Source of the DNA: GCA-020343675 sp964462945
GTDB taxonomy: Bacteria > Planctomycetota > Phycisphaerae > Sedimentisphaerales > Anaerobacaceae
Reading direction: 5' to 3'
Length of the DNA stretch: 43,659 bases
Assembly: GCA_964462945.1 (NCBI GenBank)
Contig: CAYWZW010000045.1
Location: 1 to 43,659, forward strand
Shown: piece after piece, positions 33,642-41,315 of the stretch
Position numbering within the stretch: the stretch's first letter is position 1
How the letters are laid out: every line of letters begins with the position of its first letter
Position numbers and translations under genes: made by a program
Notes under the pieces: model-generated
Seen by the model: the letters and a program-made list of their open reading frames with translations, nothing else
What the model was told of the DNA's origin: nothing
Database searches by the model: none

Positions 33642-34631
33642 CTATTTGTCCCGCGTGTGCAAAATAGATTTTGCACGCCCTGCCCGGCTTTCACCTTTTG
33701 TGACGACCGCTTGCCAGATATCGAACCTTCCGATGCCACCGGGGCGAGTGGAAACGAAGTAGATAATACAGCCATCGACCCACATGCTCGGGTCGGTGTC
33801 GATATACGGGGTGTTCATAGGCGGCCCGAGACTCACCGCTTGGGCCCAATCGTCGTCTGCGCTCTTGCGAGTCGTCATCCACAGATCGCGGTCGGTTATA
33901 CGGCTGTCCAAAAAGAGTATCAGGCCGTTACGCAGGATGTTCGGAGAATACTCAATATTACCAGTGTTGATCATCGGCCCAAGATTCGCAGGGATGCCCC
34001 AGGCGTCGGCAAGCGAGGTCCGCTTGGTGACATAAAGGTCGTTATTACCCAAACTTCCTGACGCGTTCGGCTTGCGGGAGTCGAAGTAAAGTGAAAGGCC
34101 GTCTGCCGAGATACTCGGATGGTTATCGTAAGCCCAACTGTTGACAGCCGGCCCAAGATTCACCGGCTCTTCCCAGAGATCTTCCGTGGTCTTCCGCGTA
34201 GTGACCCATATATCATAATTGCCCTGCCCGCCCGGACGGTCGGAGGCGAAGTAAAGCGCCAATCCGTCCGCCGAAATACAGGGCCCCGATTCGCCATATC
34301 TGCTGTTGATAGGAGGCCCAAGCGACTCCGGACTACCCCACTCGGAACCGACAGTTTCGCGTCGCGTGACCCATATATCCCAACTGCCGGCACCATCCGG
34401 CCGCAGGGAATCGAAGTAGAGCAACAGACCATCCGCTGAAATGTCGGGTGAACCATCGTCATACGCGCTGTTCACGACCGGCCCCAGATTAGTAGGAGCT
34501 TCGAACATCAACTCCGGCTGTTCACACTCGCTCACGCCAATTGCGGGAGTTTCGGGACTGAGTTCAGGCTTTGCGCATCCACCTGCACCGGCTGCAAGCA
34601 ATACAATACACCGGATAATTGTCTTTCTCAT
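33642..34631 (-). CDS. PD40/WD40-like beta-propeller lipoprotein
   Basis: A 329-residue protein. ATG 34631 has AAAGGA upstream and starts a lipoprotein signal (RKTIIRCIVLLAAGAGGC; lipobox AGGC). At least five repeats of the PD40 type follow, each with a core like SPDISADGLLLYFDS..RP..(D)IW, as in TolB-like and OmpA-linked propellers. The copies are near residues 60, 110, 160, 215 and 275. It is probably an exported sugar- or protein-binding surface lipoprotein. The final 20 residues (KGESRAGRAKSILHTRDK) do not fit the repeat and may run into dispersed-repeat DNA at 33640-33700. Confidence 0.8.
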   Translation of the reverse strand: MRKTIIRCIVLLAAGAGGCAKPELSPETPAIGVSECEQPELMFEAPTNLGPVVNSAYDDGSPDISADGLLLYFDSLRPDGAGSWDIWVTRRETVGSEWGSPESLGPPINSRYGESGPCISADGLALYFASDRPGGQGNYDIWVTTRKTTEDLWEEPVNLGPAVNSWAYDNHPSISADGLSLYFDSRKPNASGSLGNNDLYVTKRTSLADAWGIPANLGPMINTGNIEYSPNILRNGLILFLDSRITDRDLWMTTRKSADDDWAQAVSLGPPMNTPYIDTDPSMWVDGCIIYFVSTRPGGIGRFDIWQAVVTKGESRAGRAKSILHTRDK

Positions 34632-34669
34632 AATCTCGATCCTTTCCGATAATACCAACAGTCCTATAG

Positions 34670-34730
34670 GGTGGGCTTTAGCCCACCGATCAAAGCGCGT
34701 GACATTGCTGAAGGTGGGGCAAGCCCCACC
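34670..34730. repeat. Two adjacent GC-rich hairpins
   Basis: GGTGGGC-TTTA-GCCCACC (34670-34687) and GGTGGGGC-AA-GCCCCACC (34713-34730) are perfect. They lie between the start of the propeller gene and the end of the zinc-ribbon gene. They could act as terminators for the latter, but the TAGGGTGGGC..GCCCACC form is also typical of dispersed repeats. Confidence 0.5.
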
Positions 34731-34735
34731 CTACG

Positions 34736-34966
34736 CTACTGCAAGATTTGCAGGATATTTTTCAGCGTATCCGCGTCACTGGTCGTGTGAAACTCATGGC
34801 CTGCAATATACATCATGTTGCTTATGTAGTCGCCGGTTTGTGCTGTCTTGCCGCATCCAGGGCACGATTCCCGAGTGTTTTTTACAGTTGTCTCTGGAGC
34901 TATACTACCAAAAATGTTTGACAGGAAAATCTTTTTACAGTGGGGGCAGTATGCTAACAGTTTCAT
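34736..34966 (-). CDS. Small zinc-ribbon protein
   Basis: A 76-residue protein with CPHCKK near the start and CPGCGK about 30 residues later, a four-cysteine zinc ribbon. AAAGGAG lies 11 bases before ATG 34966. The remainder (GDYISNMMYIAGHEFHTT) shows no domain. Function unknown; it stands alone between the propeller lipoprotein and the two-gene module. Confidence 0.55.
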   Translation of the reverse strand: MKLLAYCPHCKKIFLSNIFGSIAPETTVKNTRESCPGCGKTAQTGDYISNMMYIAGHEFHTTSDADTLKNILQILQ

Positions 34967-35108
34967 TGTTTTCAGTGCTCCTTTCAATTCTTCTACATTA
35001 ATTTTTCAGAGTTTTGGGCTCCTCCTTCTTCTCCGCGTGTCCTGCTGGTCATGAACAAAGCCCAAAATTGGCAGAAATCCCGAATTATTCTCCTGATTTG
35101 GAAACACT

Positions 35109-35909
35109 TCAGCGAATCTCAAGAAGTTCACACAGTACAATTCGTACCCAGTCTCTAACACGCAGTACCTCGTTGCGATCTGTCGGCGTGTGGGTCGACA
35201 CGCTAGACCGATTGTACACCGACCTAACGAAGGAACCAATCGTTGCCTCGACTGAATCAACGGCATTTTCAGGGGTTTCAGAGAGCGTTCTTGTTAAACC
35301 GCGCTTGCGGAGAACAAACCTAACCTTTTGCTTCATGGTCGGATACTTCATGTCTCGCTCAAGTTTGAATCCAGGCTGGGACGTAACATCTTTGTCTGGA
35401 GCCAAGTGGTCAAGAGTTTCTCTAAGAGCTTCACGAAGATCAGTAGCCGGACCGCGATAAGACCTCCTTTTAGGCCCCGCGACGTCCAAGATAGCCTGTT
35501 CGTAGGAAAACGAGGCAGAAGGGACCAAACGCTGGAGGATTTCTACTATTCTCCTATCCACTGAATTGGCTGTTGTGTCCGAATCTGTGCTCCCCAAAAC
35601 AAGGCTGTAGCTATCCAATTGAATCAGCTTCTTCTTAATGCTGGACAGCTTCTTCTTAAGCAGGCTTCTCAACGTTCGTTTGTGTGAGCACAAGAGCAAG
35701 TCTTGCATCTCATCATCGATTTCATTTACGAAATCTGAGCTTGCTGCATGTGATAGAATCGATGGTCGAACATCCCTGAAGTAGCAATCAACAAGCCGTT
35801 GCAGCGTTTCCCTCTGTATCTGGGAAGTGACCTGGATAGATCGTGCTTTTGATACTTGCTTCCGCTCATCTTCTACCTTCACAATTAAGTTTCTGAGTCC
35901 TTGAGCCAT
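35109..35909 (-). CDS. Conserved-looking hypothetical protein, possible pPIWI-associated nuclease type
   Basis: A 266-residue protein. The first 125 residues are helical and basic (DERKQVSKARSIQ, RTLRSLLKKKLSSIKKKLIQ). The second half contains YRGPATDLREALRETLDHLAPDKDV and DMKYPTMKQKVRFVLRKRG, a pattern I associate with the predicted pPIWI-associated nuclease proteins. No active-site assignment is safe and the family name is tentative. It starts 3 bases after the stop of the upstream gene (35913-36425), so the two are translationally coupled. A CGGAG ribosome-binding site lies before ATG. No PIWI/Argonaute gene is in the window. Confidence 0.55.
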   Translation of the reverse strand: MAQGLRNLIVKVEDERKQVSKARSIQVTSQIQRETLQRLVDCYFRDVRPSILSHAASSDFVNEIDDEMQDLLLCSHKRTLRSLLKKKLSSIKKKLIQLDSYSLVLGSTDSDTTANSVDRRIVEILQRLVPSASFSYEQAILDVAGPKRRSYRGPATDLREALRETLDHLAPDKDVTSQPGFKLERDMKYPTMKQKVRFVLRKRGLTRTLSETPENAVDSVEATIGSFVRSVYNRSSVSTHTPTDRNEVLRVRDWVRIVLCELLEIR

Positions 35910-35912
35910 ATA

Positions 35913-36425
35913 TCAAGACTCCGACTTCTTGCGCGGAAGTGTGTGTACAGCGAGATTGTAACCCACAGCATTGAGTTTGTATGAACCGCTTCCGGCAGAA
36001 TCGAAGTAGCCTGAGCTCTTAGCGTTCGGTAGAACTTGCGGAATTACTTTTGGAAGCTTAAAGCTCGCTTGTTTAAAGTACTTGTCGATATCTGCTGTCG
36101 TAATTGTGTCTTTCCGTTCATTTGGTTGAGCGAGTTCCTGAAGATAATATGCCACAAGACAAGCCATTTCAGACGTACTTCGGGGCTTTTTTTCCTCCTT
36201 CAAGGTCTTTATATCGCTAACCTTAGGTGGAGGTGGAGGCGGAGGCTGCGATACCAATACATTAGGTTGTACTGTACCGCTCGATGGGGCTTTATCCATT
36301 GGAATCCCAAGATGGGCACAAGCTGCAGTAACCGCTGTTGTACGCACATCAGGCTCGAGTCCTTCCAGAGCAATTACAATCTCATCTATTGCCGTTCCAA
36401 GTGTCTTTTTTTCTTTCTTTGCCAT
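35913..36425 (-). CDS. Conserved-looking hypothetical protein with winged-helix-like C-terminus
   Basis: A 170-residue protein. The first 55 residues are a helical module (KEKKTLGTAIDEIVIALEGL, TTAVTAACAHLGIPM). A proline run linker (QPPPPPPPK) follows. The C-terminal 100 residues (SEMACLVAYYLQELAQPNER, DIDKYFKQASFKLPKV, GYFDSAGSGSYKLNAVGYNL) look like a winged-helix DNA-binding or protein-interaction domain. GAGGAC lies before ATG 36425. I have seen similar pairs next to each other in unrelated bacteria but know no function. The pair may be a defence or mobile-element module. Confidence 0.6.
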   Translation of the reverse strand: MAKKEKKTLGTAIDEIVIALEGLEPDVRTTAVTAACAHLGIPMDKAPSSGTVQPNVLVSQPPPPPPPKVSDIKTLKEEKKPRSTSEMACLVAYYLQELAQPNERKDTITTADIDKYFKQASFKLPKVIPQVLPNAKSSGYFDSAGSGSYKLNAVGYNLAVHTLPRKKSES

Positions 36426-36651
36426 AATGTCCTCAAGATTATTCAGGACAGCGGCCGTTTCCTATGCCGTTTTCGGTCCACTGTCCCGAAGCCATTATTA
36501 AGAAGCTCGAATCCAAGATGCCGCGCTTCGTTGTTCCCTGGTCACAAATCTACACTGCTCCGGTGGGATTTTCAATCACGAATCCCGAAGTCCGGCTTCT
36601 CGGGGCCTATCCGGCCCTTCCACTTTATAAAGCGATTGTCAGGGGGTTCAG

Positions 36652-36760
36652 CCCATGAGATAACTTCAGCCGCTTCCACTATTAGTAAAAGCGTATCTCA
36701 CGGGATTCACCCCATGAGATAATTCAAAGCGCTTCTACTATTAAGAGCGTATCTCACGGG
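36652..36760. repeat. Two tandem hairpin units (59-bp period)
   Basis: Each unit begins CCCATGAGATAA (36652-36663 and 36711-36722) and ends TATCTCACGGG (36694-36704 and 36750-36760), so each is an imperfect 11-bp inverted repeat around a loop that also resembles its neighbour (CGCTTC.ACTATTA). No gene is supported in 36426-37193. A 65-codon frame at 36464-36658 has no recognised content. Confidence 0.7.
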
Positions 36761-36876
36761 GTAAATGTAGATGATAATTTTCAAAAAATCTTAAAAAAAG
36801 TCAAAAAGACAGAATATGGGACATAGGACACAGGATACAGAAGCGGAGATAAAGCAAGCAGCGGAAAGGGGTTATG

Positions 36877-36965
36877 AATATCCAATATCGAATGTCGAAT
36901 GACCAACGCCGAAGGCAGGGGCTGTAAATATCCAATATCGAATGTCGAATGGCCAACGCCGAAGG
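36877..36965 (+). repeat. Direct repeat pair, AATATCCAATATCGAATGTC type
   Basis: 36877-36915 and 36927-36965 are near-identical 39-bp copies (one A/G difference seen), 50 bp apart. A related stretch lies at 27852-27886. The palindrome-like segment ATTCCTCGGCCGAGCTCGGAATGAC-type at 37087-37113 is a different dispersed repeat. Nothing else is seen in 36966-37193. Confidence 0.7.
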
Positions 36966-37193
36966 AGAGGGGTGGGAATCAGGGTATTAGAGGATCAGCG
37001 AATGAGAGAACTGGTTGATTAGCCGGGAAAAGACGGTATGGAAGATTGCCGCGGCCCTCCGGGCCTCGCAATGACTGTTTTCAAATAGATTCCTCGGCCG
37101 AGCTCGGAATGACGCGGCGCGGCCGGGAAAGAAACAGTCTGAGCCCTCTGCGCTCTGGGATCGCTCTGCGGTGAAAAGCCGCCGCGGCTGTTG

Positions 37194-37979
37194 TTACGAG
37201 CCGCTGACGGCGAATTCCTTCTTGCGGGTGGTCATCTGGGCTTTCAGACGAGCGATGATGGAGGAGTGCATCTGCGAGACGCGGGACTCGGACAAATCGA
37301 GCGTCGCGCCGATTTCCTTCATCGTCATCTCTTCGTAGTAGTAGAGGACGACGATCAGCCGCTCTGCGCGTGTCAGGCCCTTGGTCAGCAGGTTCTTGAG
37401 GTCGCGCTTTTGGGCCTCAATCACGGGGTTCTTGCTTCGCTCGTCTTTGATGATGTCGATTTCGCGGATGTCCTTTTCGCCCTCGCCGTCGCTGTACTTG
37501 TTGCTCAGCGAGACTAAGCTGGCGGCGTTCGCATCGCGCTGGAGCCTGGTGAACTCCTCCATGTCCATGTCCAGCTCTTCGGCGATCTCCCTTTCAGTGG
37601 GCTTGCGTCCGAGGTGGGTTTCGAGCGAATGGGTGGCCTTTGACAATTGGTGCGCCCGGGCCCGGACCAGCCGGGGGACCCAGTCCATGCTCCGCAGCTC
37701 ATCAAGGATGGACCCCCGGATACGAGGCGAGCAATACGTCTCGAACTTCACCCCGATGGAAGGGTCAAACTTGTCGATCGCATCCATTAAACCGAAGATA
37801 CCGGCGCTGATCAGGTCGTCCAGCTCGACCTTGTCCGGCAATTTGCTGTGCAGCCGTTCGGCGCAATACCTCACTAGGCTCCGATAATGTTCCATAAGCA
37901 GGTTGCGGAAATACTCGTCGCGGTTCTTGTGGAACTGCTCCCATACTTCATCGATAGTGAGTTCTTGCTCGGTCTTCAC
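37194..37979 (-). CDS. fliA: FliA/WhiG-family RNA polymerase sigma factor
   Basis: A 261-residue sigma factor of the sigma28 group. GTG 37979 is chosen because GGAGG lies 7 bases upstream; the longer open frame adds residues with no homology-like content. Region 2 shows RSLVRYCAERLHSKLPDKVE, DLISAGIFGLMDAIDKFDPS and VKFETYCSPRIRGSILDELR, the FliA signature. Region 3 has ATHSLETHLGRKPTEREIAE. Region 4 has LTRAERLIVVLYYYEEMTMK and LSESRVSQMHSSII. These factors usually direct late flagellar and chemotaxis genes. Here only a FlgB-like gene lies nearby, so it may control other surface functions. Confidence 0.92.
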   Translation of the reverse strand: MKTEQELTIDEVWEQFHKNRDEYFRNLLMEHYRSLVRYCAERLHSKLPDKVELDDLISAGIFGLMDAIDKFDPSIGVKFETYCSPRIRGSILDELRSMDWVPRLVRARAHQLSKATHSLETHLGRKPTEREIAEELDMDMEEFTRLQRDANAASLVSLSNKYSDGEGEKDIREIDIIKDERSKNPVIEAQKRDLKNLLTKGLTRAERLIVVLYYYEEMTMKEIGATLDLSESRVSQMHSSIIARLKAQMTTRKKEFAVSGS

Positions 37980-38301
37980 AGGTTTCCTCCATGAAAAGGA
38001 CCCCGCTTGCGGGAAGCCCAGGTTCGATGATTCCAAGTAATAACCTGTCAACACCACCTCTCCTTGCCTTCGGGCTTTGCCGCGATAGCCAGACTCGCGG
38101 CAGCCGCCTTAATTTCTTATCGACTTTTTGGCCGATGACTTTAAAAGAACCGGCCGGCCACTTTCCTGAAAGCCCCTCGTCGCAGGTTGGAGCAAAAGCG
38201 TTTGCCGGCGGTTTACGGCGTTTCATCCCGTTTTGTAAGCACGGCGATTCTCCGCCTATCTGCTTTTTCCGATCTCTTCGAATGTCGTGGTCCATAGTCA
38301 G
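37980..38301 (-). other. Region between FlgB-like and sigma-factor genes
   Basis: 322 bp on the same transcription direction. An open frame (37948-38295) overlaps the sigma gene and has no recognisable product. A hairpin CCCGC-TT-GCGGG (38002-38013) lies about 15 bases upstream of the sigma gene ribosome-binding site and could limit readthrough or translation. TTGACA is present at 38049-38044 (minus) but without a good -10. Confidence 0.35.
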
Positions 38302-38718
38302 TCAATAATCGAGTGGAATCGCCCCTTGTTTTTGCCTGAGCAGTTCGGCAGCGACTTTTTGGTTGAGCGAATTCTCCCAGAGCTTGCCTATCTGCCGCTT
38401 GAGATAACCCTCCGGATCGTCCTCAAGAAGTTCTTTGCCGGGTTCGTCCATGACCGGCTTCACTTCGAAGCTGCCGCTTATGCCGAACTTGATATTCTCC
38501 GTGTCGCGCAGAACCAGCCGCCGATTTCGGACATGCTCGTCGATCGCATAGTTCACCAGGCTGGAAAACTCATTCACTTCCAGCTCTTTGGGCACAAATC
38601 CGGGGCGGTGCATGTTGATGATGTTCTGAATGAGGACTCTTTGGCGAGTTTGCGTAAACTTGATTATTGTGGCCAATACTTCAGTAACGTTGTCCGTTGC
38701 CAGTGCCGTCAGATTCAT
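38302..38718 (-). CDS. FlgB-like flagellar rod protein
   Basis: A 138-residue protein. TQTRQRVLIQNIINMHRPGF resembles the conserved N-terminal segment of FlgB and related rod proteins (…IANxxTPGY). Length is right for FlgB (about 130-150). AGGAAGGA lies 6 bases before ATG 38718. It precedes the FliA-type sigma gene by 322 bases. FlgC, which normally follows FlgB, is absent. The histidine-arginine in place of the usual N-T before P-G makes the match imperfect. It may be a divergent rod protein or a paralogue. Confidence 0.55.
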   Translation of the reverse strand: MNLTALATDNVTEVLATIIKFTQTRQRVLIQNIINMHRPGFVPKELEVNEFSSLVNYAIDEHVRNRRLVLRDTENIKFGISGSFEVKPVMDEPGKELLEDDPEGYLKRQIGKLWENSLNQKVAAELLRQKQGAIPLDY

Positions 38719-38831
38719 ACGCGATCCTTCCTAATGGATAGAGAAAGAAGCCATTCTTACTCTTGCTGTCCCGCTGGGAACCAATCTGTCCCTTCGTGCG
38801 TCATATTCCCGGACCGTGACGGCGGCCTTCC

Positions 38832-39086
38832 TTATTTGCTTAGGATCGCTCTTATTTGCGAGAGCGTCTTGGTTTTCCTAAGCCGCATGATTTCTGATAA
38901 TCTCTCAAACACAGACTCGTCGTATAGTCGATGTCCCCCCTCGGTCCATTTCGCTTCACGAATGAGGCCCATAATCGTGTAGTTGTGAATGGTTTGTCGC
39001 GAGAAGGGGGTATAGTCCACTAACTCTCCGATTCGATAAAGCTTGGCAGGTACGTGTAAAGTGTCATTCTTAAACTCCGGCTGCAT
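38832..39086 (-). CDS. Small MerR-family transcriptional regulator
   Basis: An 84-residue protein made almost only of a MerR winged-helix domain: YRIGELVDYTPFSRQTIHNY, then MGLIREAKWTEGGHRLYDES and VFERLSEIMRLRKTKTLSQI. The effector-binding C-terminal domain of typical MerR proteins is missing, so it belongs to the short MerR-like type. The ribosome-binding site is weak. It lies 113 bases upstream of the FlgB-like gene and an AT-rich palindrome at 39299-39323 lies upstream, a possible autoregulatory site. Confidence 0.8.
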   Translation of the reverse strand: MQPEFKNDTLHVPAKLYRIGELVDYTPFSRQTIHNYTIMGLIREAKWTEGGHRLYDESVFERLSEIMRLRKTKTLSQIRAILSK

Positions 39087-39847
39087 CGCTAAAACTCTCT
39101 CGAAAACTTACGTTGTCACGCCCTGCTGATAATGCGCACGGCCACCGCCGGCGGCAGGCGAAATACCCAACCCGATATTACAGTGAAGCTGTTGGTCGGT
39201 CTTAGCCAAGATTGTTCACTCCCGTTTCAACTTCAACTCACCAATCTGCGTCACGACCTGTGAGCAATAACATCCCTTTACGAAGCCACAATATATTTTA
39301 TGTTTTGTAAAATGTAAAACATATTTTCTCTCAGATGTCAATTTTTTTGAAAAAAATTTAAAGAAAAATCGGAGACATCTTTTCTTGTTATCGGTCGTAT
39401 CTTTGGAAGTGCCGATAGCTCAAGCCGTTACGTCAGGCGGGTCCTTCGGTCTGCCTCAGCCGGGCGAAATCAGAAGCTTTGCACGCAATCCGACGCCATG
39501 GAAGGCATGTTCCGGGCCTTTGAGGCAACCGGCTTCTGAGCCTGTTGAAACGGCTGCTCTCGGACACTGGCCTCTCGAAGCACCGCCCCCCTTAACCCTG
39601 AGGGGCGTTCGGCATCGGCCGGGGCTGTTCCTGCATATAACCTCATTTGCCCCACACAGAAGGGCCCGGACTCTTCGGCCTTGTGGGCGTTGACGGCATC
39701 CGCGCCACGAAGAGACTTGCTGATTCGGGATTCCACCAACGGTTTTTGCCAAATACCCCCCTGAAAATATCCGATAGAAAAGGAGAGAAACTGACTGTAC
39801 TACGCGGAATCATAAAGATTGGGCCAGAAGGGTATCGCCTTTGACCG
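39087..39847. other. Long intergenic region between MerR and diguanylate cyclase
   Basis: 761 bp without a supported gene. 39280-39380 is very A+T-rich and holds the palindrome TATGTTTT/AAAACATA. 39400-39720 is GC-rich with several possible hairpins, for example AGGCGG..CTGCCT around 39437-39458 and a GGGCC/GGCC pair near 39664-39683. A 102-residue open frame (39385-39693) reads as non-coding. It could be a long leader of the cyclase gene. I looked for a c-di-GMP riboswitch and did not find the consensus. Confidence 0.4.
39299..39323. promoter_or_regulatory. AT-rich palindrome, candidate MerR operator
   Basis: TATGTTTT (39299-39306) and AAAACATA (39316-39323), 9-base spacer. Read on the minus strand it also holds two direct TTTTACA repeats. 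It lies 213 bases upstream of the MerR gene in the intergenic region. Confidence 0.4.
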
Positions 39848-40924
39848 ATGAACGAAACCAATGAAAGTCCAATAAGAACGCCTGGCAATCCCGAAGCCGG
39901 AATCTCCGTGCTCGAGCAGGTGACTCCTCTGGCGAGGCAGATAAACTGTCTCGACATAGACCGAATAGCTGACATTTGCATCAAGAGCGTTCCGAAGCTG
40001 GTTCACGTAAGATTTGCCTCCCTCTACATCCTTGACGAAACGAACAACATGCTGCATCTGTACAAGCACAACCATCCCTTTCCCATAAACAAGATCGTCT
40101 CGCTCAATCAAACGCCCACGCCTCTTATGGTCATGGCGGCAAGAAGCAAAGAGCTTATATTGGTTGGGAACATAGACACCCATAGCAAGCCGGTCATTCG
40201 AAAGTCACAAAGGGCCTTCGCTGAGAATTACCAGACCAACAACTGCGCTATCGTGCCTCTTGTTTGCCAGGATAGAGTGGTCGGAGTGCTCAATCTGGCC
40301 GACAAAGTGGACGGCGACCGGTTTGAGTCCGCCGACATCGCCCTGATCGAACTGTTTAGTCAGTTGGTCGGCGCATCCATCGGCAACATAAAGCTGTTCG
40401 AGAAAATCCAACGTCAGGCCACCATGGACGGCCTGACCGGCCTGGCGAACCACAAGACGTTCTATGAAATCCTCGAAAAGGAGCTGTGGCGTGCACGGCG
40501 ATACGGCGGGCGAATCTCGCTGATTATGATCGACGTGGACAACCTCAAAAAGATCAACGATGCCTACGGTCACAGAGCCGGCGACAAGGTCATTCGCGAC
40601 ATCAGCAGACGAATAAAGGAGTGTATCCGCCAGATCGACACCGCAGCGCGGTACGGCGGTGATGAGTTTGCGGTCATTCTGCTCAATACCTCGCTCAGCG
40701 ACGCCACGGTGGTTGCCCAGCGTATGGTCGATGCGGTGGCCGGCTCTCCGACAATATGGAACAAGGAGGACATACCGCTGTCCATCAGCGTGGGCCTCGG
40801 GCAGTACGACGCCGATACCACGCCCGAAGATATCACGAGCCGATCCGACCAGGCACTCTACACGGCCAAGCAAGCCGGAAAGAACACCGTGAGGATCTTC
40901 GAATCCGCCGGGAACGATCGATAG
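39848..40924 (+). CDS. Diguanylate cyclase with N-terminal GAF domain
   Basis: A 358-residue protein. Residues about 25-185 form a GAF sensor domain (ADICIKSVPKLVHVRFASLY, CAIVPLVCQDRVVGVLNLAD). Residues about 195-350 form a GGDEF domain: DGLTGLANHKTFYEIL, MIDVDNLKKINDAYGHRAGD, then RYGGDEFAV with an intact active site. RQID lies five residues before GGDEF and fits the RxxD inhibitory site, so product inhibition is likely. It makes c-di-GMP from GTP and is probably soluble. No EAL or PilZ partner is in the window. The ATG start has no strong ribosome-binding site; GGAGAG lies about 55 bases upstream. Confidence 0.93.
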   Translation: MNETNESPIRTPGNPEAGISVLEQVTPLARQINCLDIDRIADICIKSVPKLVHVRFASLYILDETNNMLHLYKHNHPFPINKIVSLNQTPTPLMVMAARSKELILVGNIDTHSKPVIRKSQRAFAENYQTNNCAIVPLVCQDRVVGVLNLADKVDGDRFESADIALIELFSQLVGASIGNIKLFEKIQRQATMDGLTGLANHKTFYEILEKELWRARRYGGRISLIMIDVDNLKKINDAYGHRAGDKVIRDISRRIKECIRQIDTAARYGGDEFAVILLNTSLSDATVVAQRMVDAVAGSPTIWNKEDIPLSISVGLGQYDADTTPEDITSRSDQALYTAKQAGKNTVRIFESAGNDR

Positions 40925-41315
40925 TTTCCCTTTAAGTCACGCCCCATTCGGAGCTTAGCCGTACCCTGCCTCGAATTCTCTCGGCGCCGAATGTCTGCTG
41001 AGCGGATTGCGAGGGAATCGCCTGCATTTGTCGATTCCTCGAAAAGCCAGGTACAGTCTCCCCCTCGCAGCCGGAGCATTTCTCTTGACGGTAGGATGAC
41101 TAATATGGTATAAGAAAGAAACGGTGGAAATACCAGGATTGTATGTTTTGGCTTTACAGTCTTGACTTTTCAGTTGGGAGTTCACACGGGGATCCTGAAG
41201 GAAGGAGGCAATAGCGGACAGCGGAGAAGAATGTCGAATGTTGACGGGGACAGAGTCTTAACACGGACAGTTGTTATCGGTCTTTTTTTGCTAACCTTTC
41301 TTGAGGAGAATGATT
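40925..41315. other. Intergenic region upstream of the LamG gene
   Basis: 391 bp. Promoter-like TTGACG (41085-41090), 18 bp, TATAAG (41109-41114), and a ribosome-binding site GAGGAG at 41303-41308. A short open frame at 41162-41416 reads in another frame over the gene start and is not supported. Confidence 0.45.
41085..41114 (+). promoter_or_regulatory. Candidate promoter of the LamG surface protein
   Basis: TTGACG and TATAAG with an 18-bp spacer. It would give a leader of about 195 nt. Confidence 0.4.

Noticed and set aside
36640..36970. CRISPR array
   Set aside because: Only two hairpin units and two longer direct repeats are present, with unequal spacers and no cas genes.
37948..38295. 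115-residue minus-strand frame between the FlgB-like and sigma-factor genes
   Set aside because: It overlaps the sigma gene start, lacks a ribosome-binding site and shows no domain.
39385..39760. c-di-GMP (GEMM) riboswitch upstream of the diguanylate cyclase
   Set aside because: The GACGCAAAGC and related consensus pieces are not found on the plus strand.
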